Source: Phycicoccus sp. CSK15P-2
GTDB lineage: Bacteria > Actinomycetota > Actinomycetes > Actinomycetales > Dermatophilaceae
Direction: 5' to 3'
Assembly: GCF_016888005.1 (NCBI RefSeq)
Contig: NZ_JAFDVE010000009.1
Span: 186,001 to 250,000, forward strand
DNA: 64,000 nt
The position numbers and the translations under genes were made by a program. Of the stretch, positions 54,201 through 62,298 are shown piece by piece. The number at the start of each line of letters is the position of its first letter. Within the stretch, counting starts at the first letter, position 1. The notes beneath the pieces were generated by a model. The model was not told the DNA's origin. It ran no database searches and worked only from the letters and a program-made list of their open reading frames with translations.

Positions 54201-55397
54201 CTGCTGCGCGACGAGTACCTTGCCGCGTCCCGACCGTCGGTCGTCGGTGTGTCCGTGGACGGTGGGCCCGAACGCCGGACCGAGGTGGACGACGAGGGGT
54301 TCGTGGAGGTCGACGGTGCGGCCGCTCGTACGGTGCGGCTGCACGTCCTCGAGGTCGACCCGCTGCGCTCCACGGATGCGGTGAGCGAGTTCGAGCAGGT
54401 CCTTCCGGTGGGGATCTCGGAGGTCGTCGTGCCGGGCGTCGACCCCACGGGGCCGCTCGCGGTCGGTTCGCGGACCGGTGCCGAGTGCGGTTTCGGCCCG
54501 GACCTCGTCGTCGGTGACCGCAGCCTCCCGACGCGTGTGGAGGGGACCGTGGCGGACGTCCTCCGCGGTGCACCGCTGCGTTGGTCCACCTGTGGGGACG
54601 CAGACGTTCGCCTTCCCGCGGGTCCGGTGCGCCTGGAGGCGCGGTCGAGCGGGGAGTTCACCCCGCGGTCCCTCACGGTCGAGGCCGACACCGCCGCTGT
54701 GGGACCGGGGGTCCGGGCGGCTCGCGGGGTCCGGGTCGAGCGCCCCGACCCCGCACACCTCACGGCGACGGTCGACGCCGGGGAGTCGGGTGCCGTCCTC
54801 GTCGTCCACCAGAACCACGACGCGGCGTGGACGGCGACCGGACCGGACGGGTCCCGGCTCGAACCGGTCCGGGTCGACGGTTGGCAGCAGGGGTGGGTGC
54901 TTCCCCCCGGTGCCCGGGGCGAGGTCGTCGCCCGGTATGAGCCGGACGTCCCGTACCGGTGGGGCCTGGGGCTGGGGGCCGTCCTGGCCCTGCTCGTCCT
55001 GGTCCTGGCGTGGGTGCCGGGTGGCCGTCCGGAGCCGGCGATGACCGCGCAGGCCCCTGCAGCGGCAGCGTGGAACGGGTTCGTGGCGGGAACGGTCGTG
55101 CTGCTGAGCGGCGCGGTCGGGGCGGTGGCGGTGGTCGCCGGCCTCGTGGCGCGCGGCGTGTCGGCGCGCACGGCCTCCGTCGTCGCCGGGACGGCGGGTG
55201 TGCTCGCCGCGGTCCTCGTCTCCGCCGCTCCGTCGTGGCCGGAAGCACGCGCGGGGGTGGACGACGGACTCGTTCAGCTGCTGGTGCTCGTGGCCGTCGT
55301 TGCCGCGTCGGGAGCCGGGTGGTCCGTGCCCCGTGCCCTCGAAGCCGTCCGCTCTCCTCGGCGCCCGCGCCGCATCAACGGCCGCTCCAAGAGGTAG
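51252..55397 (+). CDS. aftD: AftD-like alpha-(1->3)-arabinofuranosyltransferase family protein
   Basis: A 1381-residue protein, close to the ~1400 residues of mycobacterial AftD. The N-terminal GT-C membrane domain (DUF3367) shows the family signature [38 protein letters not shown] and a catalytic-site acidic pair (residues about 37-46). Two F5/8-type-C-like carbohydrate-binding domains follow (near 53390-53650 and 54040-54380), and four C-terminal membrane helices. In mycobacteria AftD adds arabinose from decaprenyl-phosphoryl arabinose to arabinogalactan and lipoarabinomannan. It is coupled to the methyltransferase and its 3' end overlaps the opposing acyltransferase by 124 bases. Confidence 0.85.
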   Translation: [1381 protein letters not shown]

Positions 55398-56494
55398 TAG
55401 CTGAGGGTCGCCACGCCGACGCTGAGGACGACGGTCGGCAGCCACAGCCGCAGGAAGCCGCCGGTGAAGATCTCGTAGTCCAGTGCCTGCTCGACGAGCT
55501 CGAGGACGACGAGGTGGTAGCAGAAGACGCCGTAGGAGACATCACCGAGGAACCTCCCCGTCCGACCGCCGAGCCGTCGGACTGCTGTGGGCTCGACACC
55601 GCCGACCCGGGCTACGGCAGGGAGGACGACGAGCAGCCCGAGGGCCGCGTAGAGCAGGCTCTTCGTCGCTGCTTGCCCCGGGGAGGGCTGCAGCAGCGAG
55701 TAGGGCCCGGCCGCGGGCGACACCGCCACCAGGTAGACGGCCACGGCCAGGCCCCAGACGGTGCCGGGGCGCGCCGCCACGGCGTCGACCCAGGATTCGC
55801 GCAGCAGCCCTGCCTCACGCGCCACCTGCCAGAGGGCGAGTGTCATGCCCGCGCCGAACCAGCCGATGTAGCCCGGCAGCCAGACCCCTTGCTTTCCACC
55901 GGCGTCCACGGTCAGGGCCATCCACCCCGCACCCACGAGCGGGGTGGTCGCCAGCAGGGCCAGGCGGGTGAGGACAGCGCCACGGCTCACCCGCCCCCGG
56001 GTCGCCGCCCAGCCGAGGACCGGGAGCAGGAGGTAGAACGCCCCTTCCGTCGCGAGGCTCCACATCTGGGTCAGACCGTAGGCCGGTGGGACGTCTCCGT
56101 AGATGTGGGTGAGGGTGGCGTGGCGGACCAGTGTCCTCACCGAGGCGGTCGACGGCTCGAGCAGGAGGCCTGCCGTGACCACCGCGACCCAGAGGGGAGG
56201 AGCGATGCGTAGGAAACGGTGCCACAGGTAGCGACGGGTCGACGTCGCGGGTTCCTCCTGCGCCACCCAGGACCGGACGTGCGGGCGGAACAGGAGGAAC
56301 CCCGAGATGACGAAGAACACGGCGACGCCGGAGTCCATCCGGGAGAGGACACCGGCGACCGGCGAGCTGAGCGAGTCGCCGGTCTCGAAGCCGACGTGGG
56401 TCGTGAGGACCAGCAGCGCCCCGAGAGCCCGGACGCCGTCGAGACCGCGGAACCGGCGACCTCCGGGGACCGCCCCGGTGGCGACGGCGGTCAT
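55274..56494 (-). CDS. Acyltransferase 3 family (OafA-like) membrane protein
   Basis: A 406-residue protein with about ten helices and the acyltransferase-3 opening RFRGLDGVRALGALLVLTTH (conserved RGLDGxRA) and FFVISGFLLF. Such enzymes O-acetylate or otherwise acylate surface sugars. ATG 56494 overlaps the stop of the upstream membrane protein (ATGA, 56491-56494). The C-terminal coding end runs 124 bases into the 3' end of the convergent AftD-like gene, whose own stop is at 55397. Confidence 0.86.
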   Translation of the reverse strand: MTAVATGAVPGGRRFRGLDGVRALGALLVLTTHVGFETGDSLSSPVAGVLSRMDSGVAVFFVISGFLLFRPHVRSWVAQEEPATSTRRYLWHRFLRIAPPLWVAVVTAGLLLEPSTASVRTLVRHATLTHIYGDVPPAYGLTQMWSLATEGAFYLLLPVLGWAATRGRVSRGAVLTRLALLATTPLVGAGWMALTVDAGGKQGVWLPGYIGWFGAGMTLALWQVAREAGLLRESWVDAVAARPGTVWGLAVAVYLVAVSPAAGPYSLLQPSPGQAATKSLLYAALGLLVVLPAVARVGGVEPTAVRRLGGRTGRFLGDVSYGVFCYHLVVLELVEQALDYEIFTGGFLRLWLPTVVLSVGVATLSYYLLERPLMRRGRRGERTASRARGTDHPAPDAATTATSTSS

Positions 56495-58515
56495 GCGGTG
56501 GCCGGGGTGCCCACCTGCACCCCACCGACGCACACCACGACCCCGGGCGGGAGGTCCTCGATCACGACCTCGTCGCCCGACCCCACGAGGGGTACATAGA
56601 ACTCACCCAGTCCTTCGGACAGGTCGACGACGCGGCTCGCGTCCCCGAGACGTACCGTCGCCGTCGTCTTCCGGTTCGCGAGATACCCGACGTGCACCGT
56701 CCAGTCCCAGGGGTAGGCGTCGGTGCTGATCGGCACCGTCACCGCCCCGTCGTCAGACACCCAGCCACACGTTCCCTCCGTTGGGGGCGGCGACGCCGCA
56801 CCTTCGACGCGCATCGGCTGGAAGCGACCGGACGAGTCGAGGAAGTACGGGTAGGTCCACTGGGTGCGTCGGCTCAGGTCGGCACGGCGCTCGGCGTCGA
56901 CGACCGGGGCGACGAACCGGGCCACCCGGTCGTACTCACCGAACAGTGGGCCCACGACGTCGACGGGGAGGGGGGTGTCGTAGATCTGTGCCTCGGGCGG
57001 CAGGGTCCTCGCGGAGAGGTGGACCTGCTCGACGAAACCCCGGTACGGGTTGCGCGCCACGATGGAGCCGTACGTCGTGGTCGCGTGCACGGCGAGGACG
57101 ACCACCGAGGCGAGCATCGGCACGCCCAGCGCCACCCAGCCGTGGGACTCCGTCCTCATCCAGTGCGACCAGCGCGATCCCCTCCAGGGGTCCCACTCGC
57201 CACGCAGCGGCGTCACGGCAGCTCCCACCGCGATCACCAGTGGTATCGCCGCGTCGGCGACGTAGCGGGTCTCGAGCCCGAGGTCCGCGCCACCGAGCCC
57301 GACCCGGCCGACGGACACCGCCGCCAACGACCCGCCGACGTAGACCAGGGCCGCCAGCCAGTGCCGCGCGGCACGGCGCCGCACGATGAGCGACACGAGG
57401 ACGAAACCGACTCCGATCGCCACGGCCACGAGGTCGAACGCGACCGGGGACTGGGTCAGGGCGTTCCCATAGCCGACGGGGGCCCATCCCCACGGACCGC
57501 CGAGGAAGGAGGGCACGAGGGTGCGTGTGACACTCGTCCAGAGGAAGCGGGCGCCCTCCACGCCCGTGGGCAGGACCGTCTCCTCGCGTACCGAGGACGA
57601 TGCCGAGAGGTACGCCGTGGTGTACACCGCCGCCAGCAGCCCGTAGACGACCCAGGCGAAGCGGGCGCGGACGAGCAGGCGGAGCAGCCCTCCTCCGGAC
57701 GGGCCGGTCGCGGGGGAGACCGCAACAGTCAGGGCGACGAGGTACGGGAGTGCCACGAGGGTCTTCTCGAAGGAGAGGAACCCGAGTACCAGCCAGCACG
57801 CCGCGGCCAGGACGTCCTTGCGTCGTCCGTGCCGGACGAACCGGACGTGGTGGAGCGCCGTCCCCGCGACCGACGCCATGAGGGGGAGCGTGATGATGGC
57901 GGCCGACAGCCAGGTGGTGCCAGGAACGGTGAGCGGTGTCGCGCAGAGCAGTACGAGCGGGACCAGGGTGCGCCCGCGCCGTCCGAACAGCTCGCACAGG
58001 AGCCTCCAGGACAGGAGGAGGACGACGAGGAGGCCGCCGACCATGACGGCGGACGCGGCCGCCCAGCTCCACGGGGCAGCGTGGGTGAGGAGCCACACGA
58101 CGGCGAATCCCAGGGGCTCGGCGTGGCCGGTGTGCACGCGGAACAGGTAGTCCAGCGAGAAGGGTGCCTCGGCGGCGCGGGAGAACAGCATGTAGTCGTC
58201 GGTGACGAAGTACGCGCCGTCGAGCACCACGACCCGCAGGGCCAGGGTCAGGAGGATGACGACCGCCGCGGCGCTGCCGACGGGGTCGCGGCGGCGATGC
58301 TCCCAGACCGTTGCGACCACCGTGGCGACCGTGCTGCGCCCGCGGGTGTCCGCCGCCCTGTCGTCGTCCGGCGGGGACTCGGGGGACTGGCTCGTCCCAC
58401 CTGTGCGGTGGGCTTCCCTCTGCTGCGGCCCGGGAGTCTTCTTGGCTCCGCCGGACGAGCCCTGCTTGCGGCCACGCCCCTTGCGCTTCTTGGTGCGCCT
58501 CTTGGTCGCTGACAC
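56491..58515 (-). CDS. Polytopic membrane protein, probable GT-C-type glycosyltransferase
   Basis: A 674-residue protein. GTG 58515 gives a very basic 40-residue N-terminus (KRRTKKRKGRGRKQ), then about 11 hydrophobic helices and a C-terminal extracytoplasmic beta-rich domain of about 150 residues. The first outer loop carries a DD pair (YFVTDDYMLFSRAAEAPFSL), the usual place for the GT-C metal/catalytic acids. It is coupled to the acyltransferase by ATGA overlap and divergent from the DUF3068 gene. The donor and acceptor are unknown. Confidence 0.7.
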   Translation of the reverse strand: MSATKRRTKKRKGRGRKQGSSGGAKKTPGPQQREAHRTGGTSQSPESPPDDDRAADTRGRSTVATVVATVWEHRRRDPVGSAAAVVILLTLALRVVVLDGAYFVTDDYMLFSRAAEAPFSLDYLFRVHTGHAEPLGFAVVWLLTHAAPWSWAAASAVMVGGLLVVLLLSWRLLCELFGRRGRTLVPLVLLCATPLTVPGTTWLSAAIITLPLMASVAGTALHHVRFVRHGRRKDVLAAACWLVLGFLSFEKTLVALPYLVALTVAVSPATGPSGGGLLRLLVRARFAWVVYGLLAAVYTTAYLSASSSVREETVLPTGVEGARFLWTSVTRTLVPSFLGGPWGWAPVGYGNALTQSPVAFDLVAVAIGVGFVLVSLIVRRRAARHWLAALVYVGGSLAAVSVGRVGLGGADLGLETRYVADAAIPLVIAVGAAVTPLRGEWDPWRGSRWSHWMRTESHGWVALGVPMLASVVVLAVHATTTYGSIVARNPYRGFVEQVHLSARTLPPEAQIYDTPLPVDVVGPLFGEYDRVARFVAPVVDAERRADLSRRTQWTYPYFLDSSGRFQPMRVEGAASPPPTEGTCGWVSDDGAVTVPISTDAYPWDWTVHVGYLANRKTTATVRLGDASRVVDLSEGLGEFYVPLVGSGDEVVIEDLPPGVVVCVGGVQVGTPATA

Positions 58516-58602
58516 GCTCGTCGTGGTCCTCGGTCGGTTCGTGTGGACGGGTGCCCGAAGAGTACCTGCGGCGAGCCGTGCGGACCGGGCGCTACTCGCT
58601 GG

Positions 58603-58608
58603 TAGTGT
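58603..58608 (+). promoter_or_regulatory. -10 element (TAGTGT) of the DUF3068 gene
   Basis: TAGTGT gives a start near 58615. AAGGAG (58626-58631) lies 7 bases before the chosen ATG. Confidence 0.45.
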
Positions 58609-58638
58609 CCAGCCAACTACTCGCAAAGGAGCGTGGCA

Positions 58639-59640
58639 ATGCGTCGGGTCCTGGGCGCCGTCCTGGTCATCATGGGGGCGCTTTTTCTCGGCTTCGGCGT
58701 TCTTGCCAAGCCCTACCTGTACGACCGCCTGGCCGTCGTCCCGCTCGACCAGGACTCCACCTCCGTGTCGGAGGGCACCGACATGGACGTCCTGTGGGCC
58801 CACGAGGACGAGGACGGCCAGGGGAAGATCGACAAGCTCACCGGGGTGCGGGTCGTGAGCACCCGCCAGATCCGGGGAATTCCCGGTGAGGTCGAGAACC
58901 TCGGGCTGCAGGACGACGACGCGTTCTGGCAGACCACCGTCCGCTCCCAGGCCGAGGTCGACGGTCGTCTGGTCGACCTCAGCTACAGCGACGCGGGGGT
59001 GTCGGTCGACCGGCGCACCGGCGCCGCCACGAACTGCTGCGGCGACTACGCCTCGGCCGGCGACCTCGACGACCCGGACAAGATCGAGCCGCGCACCTAC
59101 GAGGGCCAGTACTTCAAGTTCCCGTTCGACACCAAGCAGCAGGAGTACCTGTGGTGGGACTCGGGTGTCCAGCGGGCCGACCCGATCCGGTTCGTCGAGG
59201 AGGACGAGATCGACGGCACCCGCGTGTACGTGTTCCGCCAGATCGTGGGGCCCGAGCGCATCGACGCCCGCGAGGTGCCGGGCAGCCTGTTCAGCGCGTC
59301 CGAGACCGGCAACGTGGCCGCCGACGTCATGTACTCGAACACCCGCACCCTCTGGGTCGAGCCGGTCACCGGCGTGGTCATCGACGGCAACGAGGAGGTC
59401 TCGCTCACGTACGAGGCCGAGGGCCTCGACCCGGTGGCTCGCACGGTCGGGACTATCGGCTTCAACGCGGACACCGTGGCGAACAACGCCGCGACGTGGG
59501 GTGCCAAGGCCCGGCTGCTGTCGTTCATCGAGAACTGGCTGACGCTCGTCGGCGTCGCGCTCGGTGTGCTGTTCATCGTCGGCGGCGCGGCCCTGCTGCT
59601 CATGAGGTCGGCGTCGACCCGGGAGGACGTCTACGCCTGA
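58639..59640 (+). CDS. DUF3068 (PorA-like family) membrane protein
   Basis: A 333-residue protein with one helix at each end (about residues 5-23 and 297-318) and a large extracytoplasmic middle domain. Motifs such as GQYFKFPFDTKQQEYLWWD and VYVFRQIVGPERID fit DUF3068, annotated in databases as 'porin PorA family'. No pore activity is proven for this group. ATG 58639 is preferred because AAGGAG is 7 bases away; GTG 58633 would leave only 1-2 bases. It stands beside the divergent GT-C-like gene at the edge of the glycan cluster. Confidence 0.8.
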   Translation: MRRVLGAVLVIMGALFLGFGVLAKPYLYDRLAVVPLDQDSTSVSEGTDMDVLWAHEDEDGQGKIDKLTGVRVVSTRQIRGIPGEVENLGLQDDDAFWQTTVRSQAEVDGRLVDLSYSDAGVSVDRRTGAATNCCGDYASAGDLDDPDKIEPRTYEGQYFKFPFDTKQQEYLWWDSGVQRADPIRFVEEDEIDGTRVYVFRQIVGPERIDAREVPGSLFSASETGNVAADVMYSNTRTLWVEPVTGVVIDGNEEVSLTYEAEGLDPVARTVGTIGFNADTVANNAATWGAKARLLSFIENWLTLVGVALGVLFIVGGAALLLMRSASTREDVYA

Positions 59641-59652
59641 CCGGGGTCGTGC

Positions 59653-60453
59653 TCAGCCCGGTCGCACCGCGACCACGACGAGCGTTCCCGGTACCAGGCG
59701 CCCGCGCAGCGGGGACCATCCGCCCCACTCCGCGGTGTTCCGCTCCGGCCACTCGGGCTCGACGAGGTCCAGCACGTGCAGCCCCGCCGCGACGACCTGG
59801 CGGACGAGGTCCCCGACGGTGCGGTGGTGCTCGGCGTACGTGACGACCCCCGCCTCCGACTCGACGTACGGCGTCCGGTCGAAGTAGGAGGACGTCACCG
59901 TGAGCCCGGCCTCGCCCGGCACGTCGGGGAAGGCCCACCGCAGCGGGTGCGACGTCGAGAAGACGACGCGCCCGCCCGGGCGGAGCACCCGCGCAGCCTC
60001 GTCGAGCACCGCCTGGCTGTCGGCGACGAACGGGACGACCCCGTACGACGTGAAGACGCGGTCCACGGAGGCGTCGGCGAGCGGCAGCCGGCCGCCGTCG
60101 CACTGAAGGAGCGGGACCGCGGCAGGGCCCGACCCGGCGTCGATCCGCTGCGCCGTGCGCAGCATCCCGCGCGAGAGGTCCGAGGCGACGACGGCGACGT
60201 CGTGGTGGCGCGTCAGCCAACGCGAGCACTGGGCGGCGCCGGCACCGATCTCGAGGACGCGCATCCCGTCCTCGACCGCGAGCAGCCCGAGCTCGTCCTC
60301 CGTGTGACCCTCCGGGCCCCAGACGAAGCCCGCGTCACCGAGGAACGCGCCGTGCTCGGTGTAGTACTCGTCGGCCTCGGTGTCCCACCAGGACCGGTTC
60401 GCGGCGCGTGTCTCGGTGTCGCCGGCGGGGCGCCGAGCGGCCTCGGGGCTCAC
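59653..60453 (-). CDS. Class I SAM-dependent methyltransferase
   Basis: A 266-residue protein. It opens NRSWWDTEADEYYTEHGAFL near residue 20, then motif I VLEIGAGAAQCSRWL, ASDLSRGMLRTAQRI and RVLRPGGRVVFSTSHPLRWA. This is the actinobacterial 'class I methyltransferase' often beside rpsA or coaE; the substrate is not known. GTG 60453 is the likely start; a longer reading (to 60582) would run through the rpsA promoter. A minus-strand -10 may be shared with rpsA at 60514-60520. Confidence 0.8.
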   Translation of the reverse strand: MSPEAARRPAGDTETRAANRSWWDTEADEYYTEHGAFLGDAGFVWGPEGHTEDELGLLAVEDGMRVLEIGAGAAQCSRWLTRHHDVAVVASDLSRGMLRTAQRIDAGSGPAAVPLLQCDGGRLPLADASVDRVFTSYGVVPFVADSQAVLDEAARVLRPGGRVVFSTSHPLRWAFPDVPGEAGLTVTSSYFDRTPYVESEAGVVTYAEHHRTVGDLVRQVVAAGLHVLDLVEPEWPERNTAEWGGWSPLRGRLVPGTLVVVAVRPG

Positions 60454-60513
60454 CGCGGCCGGACCGTCGGGAGGGCCGCACCACCAGGATTGGCCTGCAC
60501 GAGGACGCGCCGG

Positions 60514-60520
60514 TAGGCTA
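60514..60520. promoter_or_regulatory. Symmetric -10 (TAGGCTA) between rpsA and the methyltransferase
   Basis: TAGGCT serves rpsA (TTGGCC at 60490-60495 is a fair -35 with 18-base spacing; start near 60527). Its complement TAGCCT on the other strand at 60515-60520 could drive the methyltransferase. The rpsA leader is about 80 bases with GGAG (60594-60597) 10 bases before the ATG. Confidence 0.5.
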
Positions 60521-60607
60521 GTGCAGTACGCCTGTGCCCTGTCCGGGGCGCGCGTGCACCCGAACGATCCCCACGAGTCCATCTGTCCACATCGGAGTTC
60601 CTACTAC

Positions 60608-62101
60608 ATGACTGCCAGCACGGTCGACACGACCGCCCCTCAGGTTGCCGTCAACGACATCGGTTCTGAGGAAGACCTTCTCGCCGCGATCGACGCGACG
60701 ATCAAGCACTTCAACGACGGCGACATCGTCGAGGGCCACATCGTCAAGGTGGACCGCGACGAGGTCCTGCTCGACATCGGCTACAAGACCGAGGGCGTCA
60801 TCCCCTCGCGTGAGCTGTCCATCAAGCACGACGTCGACCCCAACGAGGTCGTCTCCGTCGGCGACGAGGTCGAGGCCCTTGTCCTCCAGAAGGAGGACAA
60901 GGAGGGCCGGCTCATCCTGAGCAAGAAGCGTGCGCAGTACGAGCGGGCGTGGGGCACGATCGAGAAGATCAAGGAGGAGGACGGCGTCGTCACCGGCACC
61001 GTCATCGAGGTCGTCAAGGGCGGCCTCATCCTCGACATCGGCCTGCGCGGCTTCCTCCCGGCGTCGCTCGTCGAGATGCGTCGGGTCCGCGACCTCCAGC
61101 CGTACGTCGGCCGCGAGATCGAGGCCAAGATCATCGAGCTCGACAAGAACCGCAACAACGTGGTGCTGTCGCGCCGCGCCTGGCTCGAGCAGACCCAGTC
61201 CGAGGTCCGCACGACGTTCCTCAAGGAGCTCGGCAAGGGCCAGGTCCGGACCGGTGTCGTGTCCTCGATCGTCAACTTCGGTGCGTTCGTCGACCTCGGC
61301 GGGGTCGACGGTCTCGTGCACGTCTCCGAGCTGTCCTGGAAGCACATCGACCACCCGTCCGAGGTCGTCGAGGTCGGCGACGAGGTCACGGTCGAGGTCC
61401 TCGACGTCGACATGGACCGCGAGCGAGTCTCGCTGTCGCTCAAGGCGACGCAGGAGGACCCGTGGCAGCACTTCGCCCGGACCCACGCCATCGGTCAGGT
61501 CGTCCCGGGCAAGGTCACCAAGCTCGTCCCGTTCGGCGCGTTCGTGCGCGTCGACGACGGCATCGAGGGTCTGGTCCACATCTCCGAGCTCGCCGAGCGC
61601 CACGTCGAGCTGCCGGAGCAGGTCGTGCAGGTCGGTCAGGAGATCTTCGTCAAGGTCATCGACATCGACCTCGAGCGTCGCCGCATCTCGCTGAGCCTCA
61701 AGCAGGCGAACGAGGACGGCGCGAACCAGGTCGAGTTCGACCCGACGCTCTACGGCATGGCCGCCGAGTACGACGAGCAGGGGAACTACAAGTACCCCGA
61801 GGGCTTCGACCCGGAGACCAACGAGTGGCTCGAGGGCTTCGAGGCCCAGCGTGAGACCTGGGAGAAGCAGTACGCCGAGGCGCACGCGCGCTGGGAGGCG
61901 CACCGGGCCCAGGTCGAGGCGGCCGTCAAGGCCGACGCCGAGGCTGCGGGCGAGGCTGCCACGACGTCCTACTCGTCCGACAGCTCGGACGAGACCCCGG
62001 CCGTGCGTCCGGCTGCTCCGGCCGCCGGCGGTGGCGGCGAGGGCACCCTGGCCTCCGACGAGGCCTTGGCCGCGCTCCGCGAGAAGCTCACCGGCAACTG
62101 A
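60608..62101 (+). CDS. rpsA: 30S ribosomal protein S1
   Basis: A 497-residue protein with four S1 RNA-binding domains (about residues 36-105, 123-188, 208-277 and 294-363), e.g. DIVEGHIVKVDRDEVLLDIG, VVTGTVIEVVKGGLILDIG, VRTGVVSSIVNFGAFVDLGG and VPGKVTKLVPFGAFVRVDDG. A 120-residue acidic tail rich in A, E and G follows. S1 recruits mRNA to the 30S subunit. Actinobacterial S1 usually has four domains, as here. ATG 60608 and the MTASTVDTTAPQVA start are typical. A strong hairpin ends the gene. Confidence 0.97.
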   Translation: MTASTVDTTAPQVAVNDIGSEEDLLAAIDATIKHFNDGDIVEGHIVKVDRDEVLLDIGYKTEGVIPSRELSIKHDVDPNEVVSVGDEVEALVLQKEDKEGRLILSKKRAQYERAWGTIEKIKEEDGVVTGTVIEVVKGGLILDIGLRGFLPASLVEMRRVRDLQPYVGREIEAKIIELDKNRNNVVLSRRAWLEQTQSEVRTTFLKELGKGQVRTGVVSSIVNFGAFVDLGGVDGLVHVSELSWKHIDHPSEVVEVGDEVTVEVLDVDMDRERVSLSLKATQEDPWQHFARTHAIGQVVPGKVTKLVPFGAFVRVDDGIEGLVHISELAERHVELPEQVVQVGQEIFVKVIDIDLERRRISLSLKQANEDGANQVEFDPTLYGMAAEYDEQGNYKYPEGFDPETNEWLEGFEAQRETWEKQYAEAHARWEAHRAQVEAAVKADAEAAGEAATTSYSSDSSDETPAVRPAAPAAGGGGEGTLASDEALAALREKLTGN

Positions 62102-62118
62102 CGCCACCCGCGTCGGCA

Positions 62119-62151
62119 CGACGGCCCCGGACCTGGTGTCCGGGGCCGTCG
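62119..62151 (+). terminator. Hairpin terminator after rpsA
   Basis: CGACGGCCCCGGAC (62119-62132) pairs with GTCCGGGGCCGTCG (62138-62151): a perfect 14-bp stem with the 5-base loop CTGGT, 18 bases after the stop. No T-tract. The rest of the 197-base gap to the next gene shows nothing else I can identify. Confidence 0.75.
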
Positions 62152-62286
62152 CGCGTCCGGCGCGGCCACGAACCGGCCTCGGCAAGGCTTCAGCGTGCCC
62201 GCCCGCCCCACCGCTCGGAGCTGGGTCGGCGGCCTCGGTCTCTCGCTCGCCGTCCGGACCTGCGGTGTCCGGTCCTGACGGCACCC

Positions 62287-62292
62287 TATGGT
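62287..62292 (+). promoter_or_regulatory. -10 element (TATGGT) of the DUF4184 gene
   Basis: TATGGT is followed by 6 bases and then the GTG at 62299, which is leaderless spacing. Confidence 0.5.
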
Positions 62293-62298
62293 TGGCCG

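Noticed and set aside
53265-55445. A 726-codon antisense frame over the 3' half of the AftD-like gene
   Set aside because: Low-complexity R/G/D-rich shadow frame, with no recognisable domain or promoter.
60454-60582. N-terminal extension of the minus-strand methyltransferase
   Set aside because: It would overlap the rpsA promoter and leader; the extra 43 residues are not family-like.
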